A stretch of 64,000 nt of DNA. Origin: Streptomyces smaragdinus. GTDB lineage: Bacteria > Actinomycetota > Actinomycetes > Streptomycetales > Streptomycetaceae. The notes beneath the pieces were generated by a model that was not told the DNA's origin, made no database searches, and saw only the letters and a program-made list of their open reading frames with translations. Shown in pieces: positions 48,617 to 57,886 of the stretch. The stretch lies in contig NZ_WEGJ01000022.1 of assembly GCF_009604385.1 (NCBI RefSeq), positions 45,496 to 109,495 on the forward strand, written 5' to 3'. The position numbers and the translations under genes are program-made. Position 1 is the first letter of the stretch. Every line of letters starts with the position of its first letter.

Positions 48617-49825
48617 GTGATCACGTACCAGCAGACCCGCCCGCCCGTTCGCGTCTGGCCCGCCCTGGACCTGCACGGCGTCGACTTCGACCCGGTGCTC
48701 ACCGAACTCATGGAGGAAGGTCCGATCACCCGGATCGAACTGCCCAACGGCACCGGCTGGGCCTGGCTCGTCACCCGGTACGAGGACGTCAAGGCGGTGA
48801 CCAACGACGACCGGTTCAGCCGCGAGGCCGTCGTGCCGGCCGACGTGACCCGCCTCGCGCCCCACTTCATCCCCGTCCCCGGCGCCGTGGGCTTCGCCGA
48901 TCCGCCCGACCACACCCGGCTGCGCCGCGCCGTGGCCGCGGCGTTCACCAAACGCGGGGTGGAGCGGCTGCGCCACCGGACCCAGGAGATCCTCGAGGAC
49001 CTGGTGGACCCCCTGCTCCGGGACGGACCGCCCGCGGACTTCACCGAGCGGCTCCTCGTCCCGTTCCCCCTCGCCGTGGTCTGCGAGGTGATGGGCGTGC
49101 CCGCGGCCGACCAGCCCCGGATGCACGAATGGACGTACAGCATCCTCTCCTCCTCCAAGGGCGCCGACCGCAGCGAGGAGGCCAAGAACAACATGGCCGC
49201 CTACTTCACGGAGCTGCTCCGCGAACGCGGCAGCACCGGCGGCGACGACGTCTGCGGGCTGCTCGGCGCCGCCGTGGCGCGGTCCGAGGTCAGCGAGGAG
49301 GAGGCGGTCGGGCTCGCCCTGCTGATCCAGATCGGCGGCGAGGCCGTGACGAACAACAGCGGCAACATGATCTACATCCTGCTGACCCGCCCGGAACTCG
49401 CCGACCGGCTGCGCGCCGAGCCGGAGCTGCGCGCCCGGGGCGTCGACGAGCTCCTGCGCTACATCCCGCACCGCAGCGCGGTGGGCCTCTCCCGGGTGGC
49501 CAAGGAGGACGTGGAGCTCTGCGGGGTGACCATCAAGGCGGGCGAGGCCGTCTACAACTCGTATCTGGCGGCCAACCGCGACCCCGACGTCTTCCCGGAC
49601 CCCGGGGCGATCGACCTCCAGCGGTCACCCAACCCGCACCTGGCCTTCGGGCACGGCCCGCACTACTGCGTCGGCGGCCTGCTGGCCACGATGGAGTCCC
49701 AGCTGCTGATCTCCACCGTCCTCGACCGCTTTCCCGGCCTGCGCCTCACGGTGCCGCCCGAGGAGGTTCCGTTCCGCCGCGGCGCGCTGATCCGCGGCCC
49801 GGAGGCGCTGCCGGTGACCTGGTGA
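48617..49825 (+). CDS. CYP158A-like cytochrome P450 (biflaviolin synthase type)
   Basis: 402 residues from GTG 48617. Haem loop LAFGHGPHYCVGGLLATMES near 346 and ExxR in VDELLRYIPHRSAVG near 280. The I-helix reads QIGGEAVTNNSGN, so the usual acid-threonine pair is Glu-Ala, as in CYP158A2 of S. coelicolor, which uses substrate-bound water for proton delivery. The rppA-P450-cupin order is that of the S. coelicolor biflaviolin locus, so oxidative coupling of flaviolin is the likely reaction. It overlaps the cupin gene by four bases (GTGA). Confidence 0.87.
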   Translation: MITYQQTRPPVRVWPALDLHGVDFDPVLTELMEEGPITRIELPNGTGWAWLVTRYEDVKAVTNDDRFSREAVVPADVTRLAPHFIPVPGAVGFADPPDHTRLRRAVAAAFTKRGVERLRHRTQEILEDLVDPLLRDGPPADFTERLLVPFPLAVVCEVMGVPAADQPRMHEWTYSILSSSKGADRSEEAKNNMAAYFTELLRERGSTGGDDVCGLLGAAVARSEVSEEEAVGLALLIQIGGEAVTNNSGNMIYILLTRPELADRLRAEPELRARGVDELLRYIPHRSAVGLSRVAKEDVELCGVTIKAGEAVYNSYLAANRDPDVFPDPGAIDLQRSPNPHLAFGHGPHYCVGGLLATMESQLLISTVLDRFPGLRLTVPPEEVPFRRGALIRGPEALPVTW

Positions 49826-50370
49826 GCGGCGTACGCGAGGGCCTCCTCGTACCCTCCGGAGCGGGCCGTACGGTACGCACCCCCGCCCAGGAGGTCACCT
49901 TCAAGGTGACCGGCGAACACTCGGGCACCGCGTCGAGCTTCGAGGTGGTCGTACCGCCCGGCTTCGACGTCGGCGCACACGTGCACGGGCGCAGCGAGGA
50001 GCTCTTCTACGTACTCGAGGGCGAGCTCGAGGTGCTGGCCTTCGAACCACGCGTACGCACCCCCGACGACTGGCGCCACTGGACCTCGCCCGGTGGCCGG
50101 CAGGTGGTCCGGGCGACGCCCGGCACGGTGATGGTCGTGCCGCCGGGTTGCCCGCACGCCTTCGCCAACCGGACCGGGGAGCCGGCGCGCATGTTCTTCC
50201 AGGCGTCGCCGCCGCCGTATCACGAGGACTACTTCGAGGAGATCCTCGAACACCTCGCCCAGGGCGGCGAGCCGGATCCCGAGGTCATCGCGCGGCTGCG
50301 GGCCCGTTACGACATCGAACAGCTGACGCCGATGCGGTACTCCGCCCCGCCCGCGCACACCGACGAGTGA
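49822..50370 (+). CDS. momA: Cupin monooxygenase, THN to flaviolin (MomA-like)
   Basis: 182 residues from GTG 49822, overlapping the P450 stop. Cupin motif 1 is FDVGAHVHGRSEELFYVLEG near 48-67; motif 2 is VPPGCPHAFANRTGEPARMF near 105. In S. coelicolor the gene in this position encodes a cupin quinone-forming monooxygenase that turns THN into flaviolin, substrate of CYP158A2. The same order here supports that role. The assignment relies on synteny and the cupin fold; direct catalytic evidence cannot be read from sequence. Confidence 0.75.
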   Translation: MSGVREGLLVPSGAGRTVRTPAQEVTFKVTGEHSGTASSFEVVVPPGFDVGAHVHGRSEELFYVLEGELEVLAFEPRVRTPDDWRHWTSPGGRQVVRATPGTVMVVPPGCPHAFANRTGEPARMFFQASPPPYHEDYFEEILEHLAQGGEPDPEVIARLRARYDIEQLTPMRYSAPPAHTDE

Positions 50371-50384
50371 ATCGAGGTCCACCC

Positions 50385-51986
50385 ATGGCCGACGTACGGG
50401 AGCCCACCGCCACGAGGGCCCGGGCCGCCGGGCTCTCCGACGCGGAGGTACGGCTCGCCGAACTCGCCTGGATCAGGGACGAGATCACCCACGGACCCGA
50501 CGCCGAGGCGACGGAGAGACAGCACGCCCGGGGCAAGCTCACCGCCCGCGAGCGCATCAACCTGCTGCTCGACGACGGCTCCTTCACGGAGGTCGAACCC
50601 ATGCGGCGGCACCGGGCGGCCGGCTTCGGGCTCGAGCGGAACCGACCGTACACGGACGGCGTGGTCACCGGCTGGGGCACCGTGCACGGCCGTTCCGTCT
50701 TCGTCTACGCCCACGACTTCCGCATCTTCGGCGGCGCGCTCGGCGAGGCGCACGCGGAGAAGATCCACAAGGTGATGGACCTGGCGGCGGCGGCCGGCGC
50801 CCCGCTGGTGGGCCTGTGCGACGGGGCGGGCGCCCGGATCCAGGAGGGCGTGACCGCGCTCGCCGGATACGGCGGCATCTTCTCCCGCAACACCCGGTCA
50901 TCGGGGGTCATCCCGCAGATCAGCGTGGTGGTCGGCCCCTGCGCGGGAGGCGCCGCCTACTCGCCGGCGCTCACCGACTTCGTCTTCATGGTCCACAACG
51001 TCTCCCAGATGTGCATTACGGGACCCGACGTCGTGGAGGCCGTGACCGGATCGCGTACGACCCTGGACGAGCTGGGCGGCGCCGACGTCCACGCGCGAAA
51101 GACAGGAGTGGCCGGCTTCGTCTACGAGAACGAGGAGAGCTGCCTGGAGGAGGTGCGCTTCCTGCTCTCCCTGCTCCCGTCGAACAACCGTGAACTCCCG
51201 CCCGTGGTGGAGACCGCCGACCCGCCCGACCGCAGCTGCGAGCGGCTGCGGGACCTCGTCCCGGCCGACCCGCAGGCGGCGTACGACATGCGGGCGGTCA
51301 TCGCCGAGGTGGTGGACGAGGGCGAGTTCTTCGAGGTGCACGAGGCCTGGGCGGAGAACGTGATCTGCGCGCTGGCCCGCCTCGACGGGCATGTGGTCGG
51401 GATCGTGGCCAACCAGCCGCAGACGCTGGCAGGGGTGCTGAACATCCACGCCGCGGAGAAGGCCGCCCGGTTCGTGACCATCTGCGACGCCTTCAGTATT
51501 CCGCTGGTGACGCTGGTGGACGTACCCGGCTTCCTGCCCGGCATCGACGAGGAGCACGGCGGCATCATCCGGCACGGCGCCAAGCTGCTCTACGCCTACT
51601 GCAACGCGACCGTGCCGCGCGTCTCCCTGGTCCTGCGCAAGGCGTACGGCGGCGCCTACATCGTCATGGACTCGCGGGCGATCGGCGCCGACCTCGCCTT
51701 CGCCTGGCCGACGAACGAGATCGCGGTGATGGGGGCGGAGGGCGCGGCGAACATCGTCTTCCGGCGCGAGATCGCGGCGTCCGACCAGCCGGAGGCCACG
51801 CGGGAGCGGCTGGTGGAGCAGTACAAGTCCGAGCTGATGCATCCGTACTACGCGGCCGCGCGCGGCCTGATCGACAACGTCATCGACCCCGCCGAGACCC
51901 GTACCGTGCTCATCCGGTCGCTGGCCGTACTCCGGACGAAACACGCCGACCTGCCGTCCCGCAAGCACGGCATCCCGCCGCTCTGA
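50385..51986 (+). CDS. Acyl-CoA carboxylase beta subunit (carboxyltransferase)
   Basis: 533 residues. Carboxyltransferase domains in both halves: HARGKLTARERINLLLDDGS near 48, SVFVYAHDFRIFGGALGEAH near 103, GPCAGGAAYSPALTDFVFMV near 188, LVDVPGFLPGIDEEHGGIIR near 385 and LRKAYGGAYIVMDSRAIGAD near 420. It transfers CO2 from carboxybiotin to acetyl- or propionyl-CoA. It lies 14 bases behind the cupin gene in the THN operon, so it probably supplies malonyl-CoA for RppA with a biotinylated alpha subunit encoded elsewhere. Its stop overlaps the cellulase start (TGATG). Confidence 0.87.
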   Translation: MADVREPTATRARAAGLSDAEVRLAELAWIRDEITHGPDAEATERQHARGKLTARERINLLLDDGSFTEVEPMRRHRAAGFGLERNRPYTDGVVTGWGTVHGRSVFVYAHDFRIFGGALGEAHAEKIHKVMDLAAAAGAPLVGLCDGAGARIQEGVTALAGYGGIFSRNTRSSGVIPQISVVVGPCAGGAAYSPALTDFVFMVHNVSQMCITGPDVVEAVTGSRTTLDELGGADVHARKTGVAGFVYENEESCLEEVRFLLSLLPSNNRELPPVVETADPPDRSCERLRDLVPADPQAAYDMRAVIAEVVDEGEFFEVHEAWAENVICALARLDGHVVGIVANQPQTLAGVLNIHAAEKAARFVTICDAFSIPLVTLVDVPGFLPGIDEEHGGIIRHGAKLLYAYCNATVPRVSLVLRKAYGGAYIVMDSRAIGADLAFAWPTNEIAVMGAEGAANIVFRREIAASDQPEATRERLVEQYKSELMHPYYAAARGLIDNVIDPAETRTVLIRSLAVLRTKHADLPSRKHGIPPL

Positions 51987-52987
51987 TGGGCACGCCGGAC
52001 CGCCGCCGGATGCCCGGCCCGTTGCGCCTGCTCGCCGCTGTCGTGGCGGCGATCGCCGCCTTGGTGGGCGCGGCGGTACCCGCTGCCGACGATTCGCCGT
52101 TCTGGGTCGACCCGGAGAGCGACGCGGCGCGCCAGGCCGAGCAGTGGGCGTCGGAGGGGCGCGCGGACGACGCCCGGCTGGTGCGGCGGATCGCCGGTCA
52201 CCCGCAGGCGGCCTGGGTGGCGGGCAACAACCCCCGGCCCGACGTGGCGCGCGTCATGGCCGGAGCGGGGAAGGCGGGGAAGACGGCGGTGCTCGTCGCG
52301 TACAACATCCCCCACCGCGACTGCGGCCAGCACTCCGCTGGCGGGGCACCGGACGGCGGGCGGTATCTCGACTGGGTCGGGGAGTTTGCCGAGGAGATCG
52401 GGGACGGCGAGGCGATTGTGGTGCTCGAGCCGGACGCGGTGCCGCACATGGTGGACGGGTGCACCCCGCGGGACGTCGCGGGCGAGCGGACGACGCTGCT
52501 GTCGAAGGCGGTCGCCCGGCTCAAGGAACAGCCCCGGACGAAGGTCTATCTGGACGCGGGGAACTCCGGCTGGATCCGCGATCCGTGGCAACTGGCGGAG
52601 CGGCTGCGGGAGTCCGGGATCGCCCGCTCCGACGGCTTCGCGCTCAACACCGCCAACTTCCAGACCAGCGCGGACCTGAAGGCGTACGGCGGCAAGATCT
52701 CCGGCTTCCTGGAGAACAAGCACTTCATCATCGACACGAGCAGAAACGGCAACGGCCCGCTCGTCGGCGAGTGGTGCAACCCACCGGGCCGGGCCCTGGG
52801 AGACCCACCGACGACGAAGACGGACGACCCTCTGGTCGACGCCTACCTGTGGATCAAGAACCCCGGCAAGTCGGACGGCTCCTGCGGCGGCGGCCCGCAG
52901 GCGGGGACGTGGTGGCCGGAGTACGCGCTGGGGCTGGCGCGGGCGGCGGAGGAGAAGGAGTCGCGTACGGCTCCGGGGCGGCGCTGA
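51986..52987 (+). CDS. Secreted glycoside hydrolase family 6 cellulase
   Basis: 333 residues. The N-terminal signal peptide is arginine-rich, followed by LRLLAAVVAAIAALVGAA. GH6 motifs: AVLVAYNIPHRDCGQHSAGG near 98, with the catalytic-acid region, AIVVLEPDAVPHMVDG near 145 and YLDAGNSGWIRDP near 188. The C-terminal GEWCNPPGRALG and YLWIKNPGKSDGSCGGGP segments are typical of actinobacterial endoglucanases. No cellulose-binding module is present. Although its start overlaps the carboxyltransferase stop, its extracellular role has no obvious link to pigment synthesis. Confidence 0.87.
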   Translation: MGTPDRRRMPGPLRLLAAVVAAIAALVGAAVPAADDSPFWVDPESDAARQAEQWASEGRADDARLVRRIAGHPQAAWVAGNNPRPDVARVMAGAGKAGKTAVLVAYNIPHRDCGQHSAGGAPDGGRYLDWVGEFAEEIGDGEAIVVLEPDAVPHMVDGCTPRDVAGERTTLLSKAVARLKEQPRTKVYLDAGNSGWIRDPWQLAERLRESGIARSDGFALNTANFQTSADLKAYGGKISGFLENKHFIIDTSRNGNGPLVGEWCNPPGRALGDPPTTKTDDPLVDAYLWIKNPGKSDGSCGGGPQAGTWWPEYALGLARAAEEKESRTAPGRR

Positions 52988-53096
52988 ACGCTTACCGCTC
53001 AGGTGGCCGGTACCCGGTTGCGCATCGTGCACGTCTCGGCGACGGAATCGACCAAATGTGCGCCTCAACTCGTAATCGGCGTGCAAGGATGCGCGG

Positions 53097-53912
53097 ATGA
53101 CCGAAAGCCTGCGATTCCCGGAACACGTCTTCGATGCGCTCGGGGTCGACCCGATGGTGCAGGAGGACCTGATCGGCGGCATGATCCGCGTGGTCGTGAA
53201 GCGCCCGGCGACGGGCCCGATCACGCTGATGACAGCCGGGGCGTCCCGTCTGCCGACCGACTCGGGGGAGAGAGTCGAGCTGGCCGTCGAAGTGATCGAA
53301 GGCCAACTGGGTGCGGCAAGGATCGCCCTGCAGATCGTCTGCGACGACATGGCCACGAACCGAAGGGTGCCTCCCTTCGAAGCCCCGTGGCGCAACAGCG
53401 ATCCCTTCCTCACCGGCACCCGGATCTCGGCGATCATGGCAACGGGTTCACGCTGGGGCGCGTCGTTCGACGACGTACTCGCCTCCGACGGCACGGTGCT
53501 CGGCCACGTCCGTACTCTCCGCCTGCTGACCGACGCCGAGGCGGCCGTCGCGTCGGCCTACGGCTGGGACGCGCTGGTGAAGGCGGCCGGATCGCTCGAC
53601 GCGCTGCTGGACGTCACGAGGGAAGACGCCGTCGAGGGCGGCGGCATACCGGACAACGCACCGGTCATCCTCTCGAAGCTGCACGACGAACACCCGCCGC
53701 GCTGGGTGACCTATTCGGGCTCGGAGCTGCAGTCGCTCACCGGCCTGGAATCCGACGAATACATGGACAACGCAGACAACCACGAGCTGTGGGCGGTCAG
53801 TTCCTTCGTCGCACGCTTCCCACACGTTGCCGAATTCGTGCGGAAGGCCCGCCCCGGACAGACGGCGTTGTTCACCGACGCTTCCGGCGCGTACACGCTG
53901 GAGGACGACTAG
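53097..53912 (+). CDS. SUFU-like domain protein, possible immunity protein
   Basis: 271 residues. The first two thirds resemble the suppressor-of-fused-like fold found in bacterial immunity proteins: VVKRPATGPITLMTAGASRL near 33, ERVELAVEVIEG near 60 and LRLLTDAEAAVASAYGWDAL near 140. The last 90 residues (VTYSGSELQSLTGLESDEYM and on) look like a second small acidic domain. There is no signal peptide. SUFU and associated domains often protect against polymorphic toxins, but no toxin gene is adjacent. The assignment is by pattern, without a search. Confidence 0.45.
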   Translation: MTESLRFPEHVFDALGVDPMVQEDLIGGMIRVVVKRPATGPITLMTAGASRLPTDSGERVELAVEVIEGQLGAARIALQIVCDDMATNRRVPPFEAPWRNSDPFLTGTRISAIMATGSRWGASFDDVLASDGTVLGHVRTLRLLTDAEAAVASAYGWDALVKAAGSLDALLDVTREDAVEGGGIPDNAPVILSKLHDEHPPRWVTYSGSELQSLTGLESDEYMDNADNHELWAVSSFVARFPHVAEFVRKARPGQTALFTDASGAYTLEDD

Positions 53913-53939
53913 GCGCGGACGACCGGCAGGCCGATACGG

Positions 53940-53973
53940 CCGTGCGGGGCCGCAGTCGTCCGGCCCCGCACGG
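53940..53973. terminator. Bidirectional terminator between convergent genes
   Basis: CCGTGCGGGGCCG pairs perfectly with CGGCCCCGCACGG (13 bp, 8-base loop), followed by TTTG. It lies between the SUFU-like gene and the stop of the convergent glycerophosphotransferase gene. Confidence 0.8.
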
Positions 53974-53987
53974 TTTGCCCCTCGGGG

Positions 53988-56738
53988 CTACGGCGTGGGC
54001 TCGCCGGTGAGCATGCGGTCGATGACCCGGGCCGTGGCCAGGCCGTCACCGGGTACGCAGAAGTCCTTGACGAACTCGGTGTACTTCTCGCGGTACTCCA
54101 CTGCGACCTGGTCGATGCCCCGCAGGGCCTTGACCAGGTCCTCGGACGTTTCGAGGAGGGGGCCGGGGGCCCGGGTGGTGAGGTCGAAGTACAGGCCGCG
54201 GAGGGTGTCGCGGTAGTGCTCCAGGTCGTAGGTGAAGAAGAGGATCGGCTTGCCCGAGTGGGCGAAGTCGAAGAAGGCCGAGGAGTAGTCGGTGATCAGG
54301 ACGTCGGCGATGAGGTAGAGGTCGGCGATGTCGGGGTAGCGGGTCACGTCCCAGACGAAGCCCCGGCCGGCGCCGGGGACGTTGTCGTGGACCCGCGGGT
54401 GCTTGCGGAAGAGCAGGACGTGGTCGTCGCCGAGTTCGGCCTGGGCGGCGGCCAGGTCGATGCGCAGGTCGAGTTTGTAGAGCTTGCTCTCGTGCCGCTG
54501 GTCCTCGCGCCAGGTGGGCGCGTACAGGATCACCTTCTTGCCGTCGGGCAGGCCGAGCCGTTCGCGGACCCGCGCGGCACGGGCCTCGCGGTCGGCGGCG
54601 TGGAAGACGTCGTTGCGCGGGTAGCCGGCTTCGAGGAGGTCGCCCTCGATGCTGTAGGCCCGGCGCATGATCTCGGTGGTGTGCGGGTTCGGTGAGACGA
54701 CGAAGTCGAACTGCCGGTAGCTGTGCGGCAGGCTCGCGATGTACGCGGGGCTCGACTGGGCCGTGCCGAGGAGGTCCTTGCCGACCTTCTTCAGCGGCGT
54801 GCCGTGCCACGTCTGTACGACCCGCTGCCCGGGACGGGTGAGGAACCAGTCGCCCACCATCGTGTTGACGACGACGTACCGGCTGCGCGCGAGGGCCTCG
54901 TACCAGGCGCGGCTGTCCCGCCGTACGACCCGGGCCTCCGCCGGCATCTCGGGCAGGCCGCCGTCCTGGGTCCAGATGTGTTCGACGTCGGCGCCCCGGC
55001 GGACCAGCTCTTCGTACACCGCCCGCGGCGAGTCGGAGAACTGCCGGCCCTCGAGGCTCATGTAGACGACCGCGTCGCGCAGGGGCAGCTTCTGCTGCTG
55101 CCGGAAGTACTTCTCGCGCAGCTCGCGCTGCCGGTAGGCGCCGTGTTCGTCGGGGCCGAGGAGGCGTTCCGGCTCGATGAAGAGGCGGTCGAAGTAGCGG
55201 CGGTCCACGGTGTACGAGCCCTGCGGGCCGCTGACGTCCAGGGGCAGCTCCCGCACCTGCTCCGGACGTATCGTCACCGGGACGTCACCCGACTTGTCCC
55301 AGGCGTCGGCGTCGCGGAAGAACAGATACCAGCGGCCGGGGCACAGGGGCAGTTCGGGGCCGTCGGGCTGCGGGACGGCCTCGGGCGCGATCCGGATCGT
55401 GAAGCGCCCGTCCGCGAACTCGGCCGGCGGCTCCTTCTCCTCGAAGCGGATCCCGTGCCGCAGGACGACCTTCTTCTCCCCGGCGGGATACGTGCCCTCG
55501 AGCACCAGCCCCCCGGCCTCCGTCACGGTCATCCTGTCGACCACGGGACGGACGGCCCGCGTCACCAGCTGCAGCTTTCCCGGTCCGTCGCGGTGGACGG
55601 CCAGCTCGCGGCCGGAGGCGAGCGGATGCCTGCCCGTCGTGAAGTCCTCGGCGAGGACCGGGGTCTGGCCGCGGCCGGTGGCTCCCCGCAGGGTCACCTT
55701 GAACTGCCGGGTCTTGATCCCCTCCGGGTCGTCCGCGGTCAGCCGCTCGACGTCGAAGGCGGCCTCGTAGCGGCGGAACGCGTCCTTGGAACCGGACAGG
55801 GACGTGAGCGTGCTGCTGAGCTTCGTGTCACCCTCGACGATGTCGAGGTCGGTGGGCGGCTTGGCGCCGGGCCGCACCCGGATGACCAGCCGCAGCTCGC
55901 CGTCCGTGACGGTGAAGGACTCGATCTCGGCCGTGGGCTGCTGCACCGTGATGCCCACGGCGTTCTTGGTGAAGCCGACGACGAGGCGTACGCCGTCCGC
56001 CAGATGACTCACCTGGTTGTGCCCGGCCGTGCCCGCGTCCCGCTGGCGCACCCGCGAGGAGTAGGTCCCGCCCGGCCCCTTGAGCTCCACGTTCAGGAAC
56101 CACTGGCCGGCGCCGTCCTCGGCGAGTTCGCGCAGCCGGCGGGCGGGGACGACGATCTCGAAGCCCGTACGGTCGTAGCAGTGCAGGGCCTGCCCGGAGG
56201 CGACGGTGGCCTGCTCGCTCCGCGTACGGCGCATGCGCAGCTTGATCCGGCGGCCGGACTCGGCCTCCTCCAGCACCGCGGACCGGCCCAGGAGGCGGCC
56301 CGACGGACGCGGCAGGTTCGCGATGAACGCGTACCCCTCCCACACGAGGTCGTCGCCGCGCCAGCCGACCGACATGAGCTGCGCCGTCACCGGCAGATCG
56401 CGCTCCGTGAGCGCGGTGATGCGGTCGGGCAGCTTCAGGTCCCGCAGCCCCGGCAGCTCCAGCCGGGGGCTTCGGCCGCCCGTCACCTGGAAGGCGTTCG
56501 GGTCCCTGCGCTGGTGGCGGACCACCGCGTCGAGGTCCTCGGCGCGGCTCTCGGCGGCGAGATGCCATACGACGCGGTCGAGCGGGGGGAGTTCGGCGAG
56601 CGCCTTCGCGCCGTGGGTGTCGAGAAGTTCACGGGCTGTGGTGCACAGTTCCTCGCGCTCGGCCTGCGAACTCTCGGGGAAGAACCGCAGGATCCGCTGC
56701 ACGCTTGCCGACGCGAGATCGGCGAGAGACTGTGCCAT
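53988..56738 (-). CDS. CDP-glycerol glycerophosphotransferase family protein (TagF-like)
   Basis: 916 residues. The C-terminal 370 form the TagF-type catalytic domain: VQTWHGTPLKKVGKDLLGTA near 640, GYPRNDVFHAADREA near 708, VILYAPTWREDQRH near 738, LFRKHPRVHDNVPGAG near 775 and ITDYSSAFFDFAHSGKPILF near 810. The histidines in the first and fourth motifs are catalytic in the family. The 530-residue N-terminus has a beta-rich character and is not recognised. It should polymerise or transfer glycerol phosphate to a wall or capsule polymer at the inner membrane face. It stands alone, with AAGAAGGGCG as ribosome binding site. Confidence 0.85.
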   Translation of the reverse strand: MAQSLADLASASVQRILRFFPESSQAEREELCTTARELLDTHGAKALAELPPLDRVVWHLAAESRAEDLDAVVRHQRRDPNAFQVTGGRSPRLELPGLRDLKLPDRITALTERDLPVTAQLMSVGWRGDDLVWEGYAFIANLPRPSGRLLGRSAVLEEAESGRRIKLRMRRTRSEQATVASGQALHCYDRTGFEIVVPARRLRELAEDGAGQWFLNVELKGPGGTYSSRVRQRDAGTAGHNQVSHLADGVRLVVGFTKNAVGITVQQPTAEIESFTVTDGELRLVIRVRPGAKPPTDLDIVEGDTKLSSTLTSLSGSKDAFRRYEAAFDVERLTADDPEGIKTRQFKVTLRGATGRGQTPVLAEDFTTGRHPLASGRELAVHRDGPGKLQLVTRAVRPVVDRMTVTEAGGLVLEGTYPAGEKKVVLRHGIRFEEKEPPAEFADGRFTIRIAPEAVPQPDGPELPLCPGRWYLFFRDADAWDKSGDVPVTIRPEQVRELPLDVSGPQGSYTVDRRYFDRLFIEPERLLGPDEHGAYRQRELREKYFRQQQKLPLRDAVVYMSLEGRQFSDSPRAVYEELVRRGADVEHIWTQDGGLPEMPAEARVVRRDSRAWYEALARSRYVVVNTMVGDWFLTRPGQRVVQTWHGTPLKKVGKDLLGTAQSSPAYIASLPHSYRQFDFVVSPNPHTTEIMRRAYSIEGDLLEAGYPRNDVFHAADREARAARVRERLGLPDGKKVILYAPTWREDQRHESKLYKLDLRIDLAAAQAELGDDHVLLFRKHPRVHDNVPGAGRGFVWDVTRYPDIADLYLIADVLITDYSSAFFDFAHSGKPILFFTYDLEHYRDTLRGLYFDLTTRAPGPLLETSEDLVKALRGIDQVAVEYREKYTEFVKDFCVPGDGLATARVIDRMLTGEPTP

Positions 56739-56963
56739 GAGCGACGCCCTTCTTTACCTGTCCACGGATTTCAAGTCACCGCACGTTAACTGAGTTGTTC
56801 GCGTGTCGCACGCTTCGCGTAATAACAGTGCGAACACATGGATGTACGGCCTTACGAAGCGTTACCGGACGGTGACCGAACGGGCGCGTGCAGGGGCCCG
56901 GGGTCTTGCCGGGACGTCACCCGGCGTGTTCTTGTGGTGGCGTTCATGAGCGGAAGGTGCGAG

Positions 56964-57821
56964 GTGACATCGACGGCCGGTGCCGACGGGCAGTTGCTGG
57001 CCGTCAGTGACCTCCACATCGGGTACAAGGAGAACCGCGCCCTCGTCGAGGCCATGCGCCCCGGGTCCGACGACGACTGGCTGCTGGTGGCCGGAGACGT
57101 CTCCGAGACCCTCGCCGACATCCGCTGGGCGCTCAAGACGCTGGCGGGCCGGTTCCGCACGGTCGTCTGGGCGCCGGGCAACCACGAGCTGTGGACCCAT
57201 CCCCGCGACACCGTCGCCCTGCGCGGCGTCGCCCGGTACGGGCAGCTGGTGGACCTCTGCCGCGAGCTGGGGGTGATCACCCCCGAGGACCCGTACCCCG
57301 TGTGGCGCGGGCCCGGGGGGCCGGTGGTCGTCGCGCCGCTGTTCCTGCTGTACGACTACAGCTTCCTCCCGGCCGGCTCCACCACCAAGGAGGAGGGGCT
57401 GGCCCACGCGCACCGGACGGGCGTCGTCTGCACCGACGAGTACCTGCTGCACCCCGATCCGTATCCGAGCCGCGAGGCCTGGTGCCGGGACCGGGTCGCC
57501 GAGACCGGGCGCAGGCTCGCCGAACTCCCCGGTGACCTGCCCGTCGTCCTCGTCAACCACTATCCGCTGCACCGCCACCCGACGGACGTCCTGTGGCACC
57601 CGGAGTTCGCCATGTGGTGCGGTACGGCGCTGACCGGCGACTGGCACCGGCGTTTCCCGGTCGCCGCCATGGTCTACGGGCATCTGCACATCCCGCGGAC
57701 GACGCACCACGAGGGCGTCCGCTTCGAGGAGGTGTCCGTCGGCTACCCCCGCGAGTGGCGCGAGCGCCCGCATCCGCCGGGACGGCTGCGGCGCATCCTC
57801 CCGGCGGACGAAGCCTCCTGA
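56964..57821 (+). CDS. Metallophosphoesterase
   Basis: 285 residues from GTG 56964, with GGAAGG at 56952-56957. In-frame ATGs at 56838 and 56946 are alternatives but lack a sited ribosome binding site. Calcineurin-like metal motifs: AVSDLHIGYKENRALVEAMR near 14, LVAGDVSETLAD near 38, WAPGNHELWTHPRD near 66, LVNHYPLHRHP near 195 and VYGHLHIPRTTHH near 233. It is a cytoplasmic phosphoesterase. The family is often found beside phosphopantetheinyl transferases in actinobacteria, but none is visible here. Confidence 0.83.
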   Translation: MTSTAGADGQLLAVSDLHIGYKENRALVEAMRPGSDDDWLLVAGDVSETLADIRWALKTLAGRFRTVVWAPGNHELWTHPRDTVALRGVARYGQLVDLCRELGVITPEDPYPVWRGPGGPVVVAPLFLLYDYSFLPAGSTTKEEGLAHAHRTGVVCTDEYLLHPDPYPSREAWCRDRVAETGRRLAELPGDLPVVLVNHYPLHRHPTDVLWHPEFAMWCGTALTGDWHRRFPVAAMVYGHLHIPRTTHHEGVRFEEVSVGYPREWRERPHPPGRLRRILPADEAS

Positions 57822-57886
57822 GCCGGTCGGCGGCCGCATGGACGCGTCACGATCCCGTGACGTGGCCGGGGGACGATCGCGGTGTG

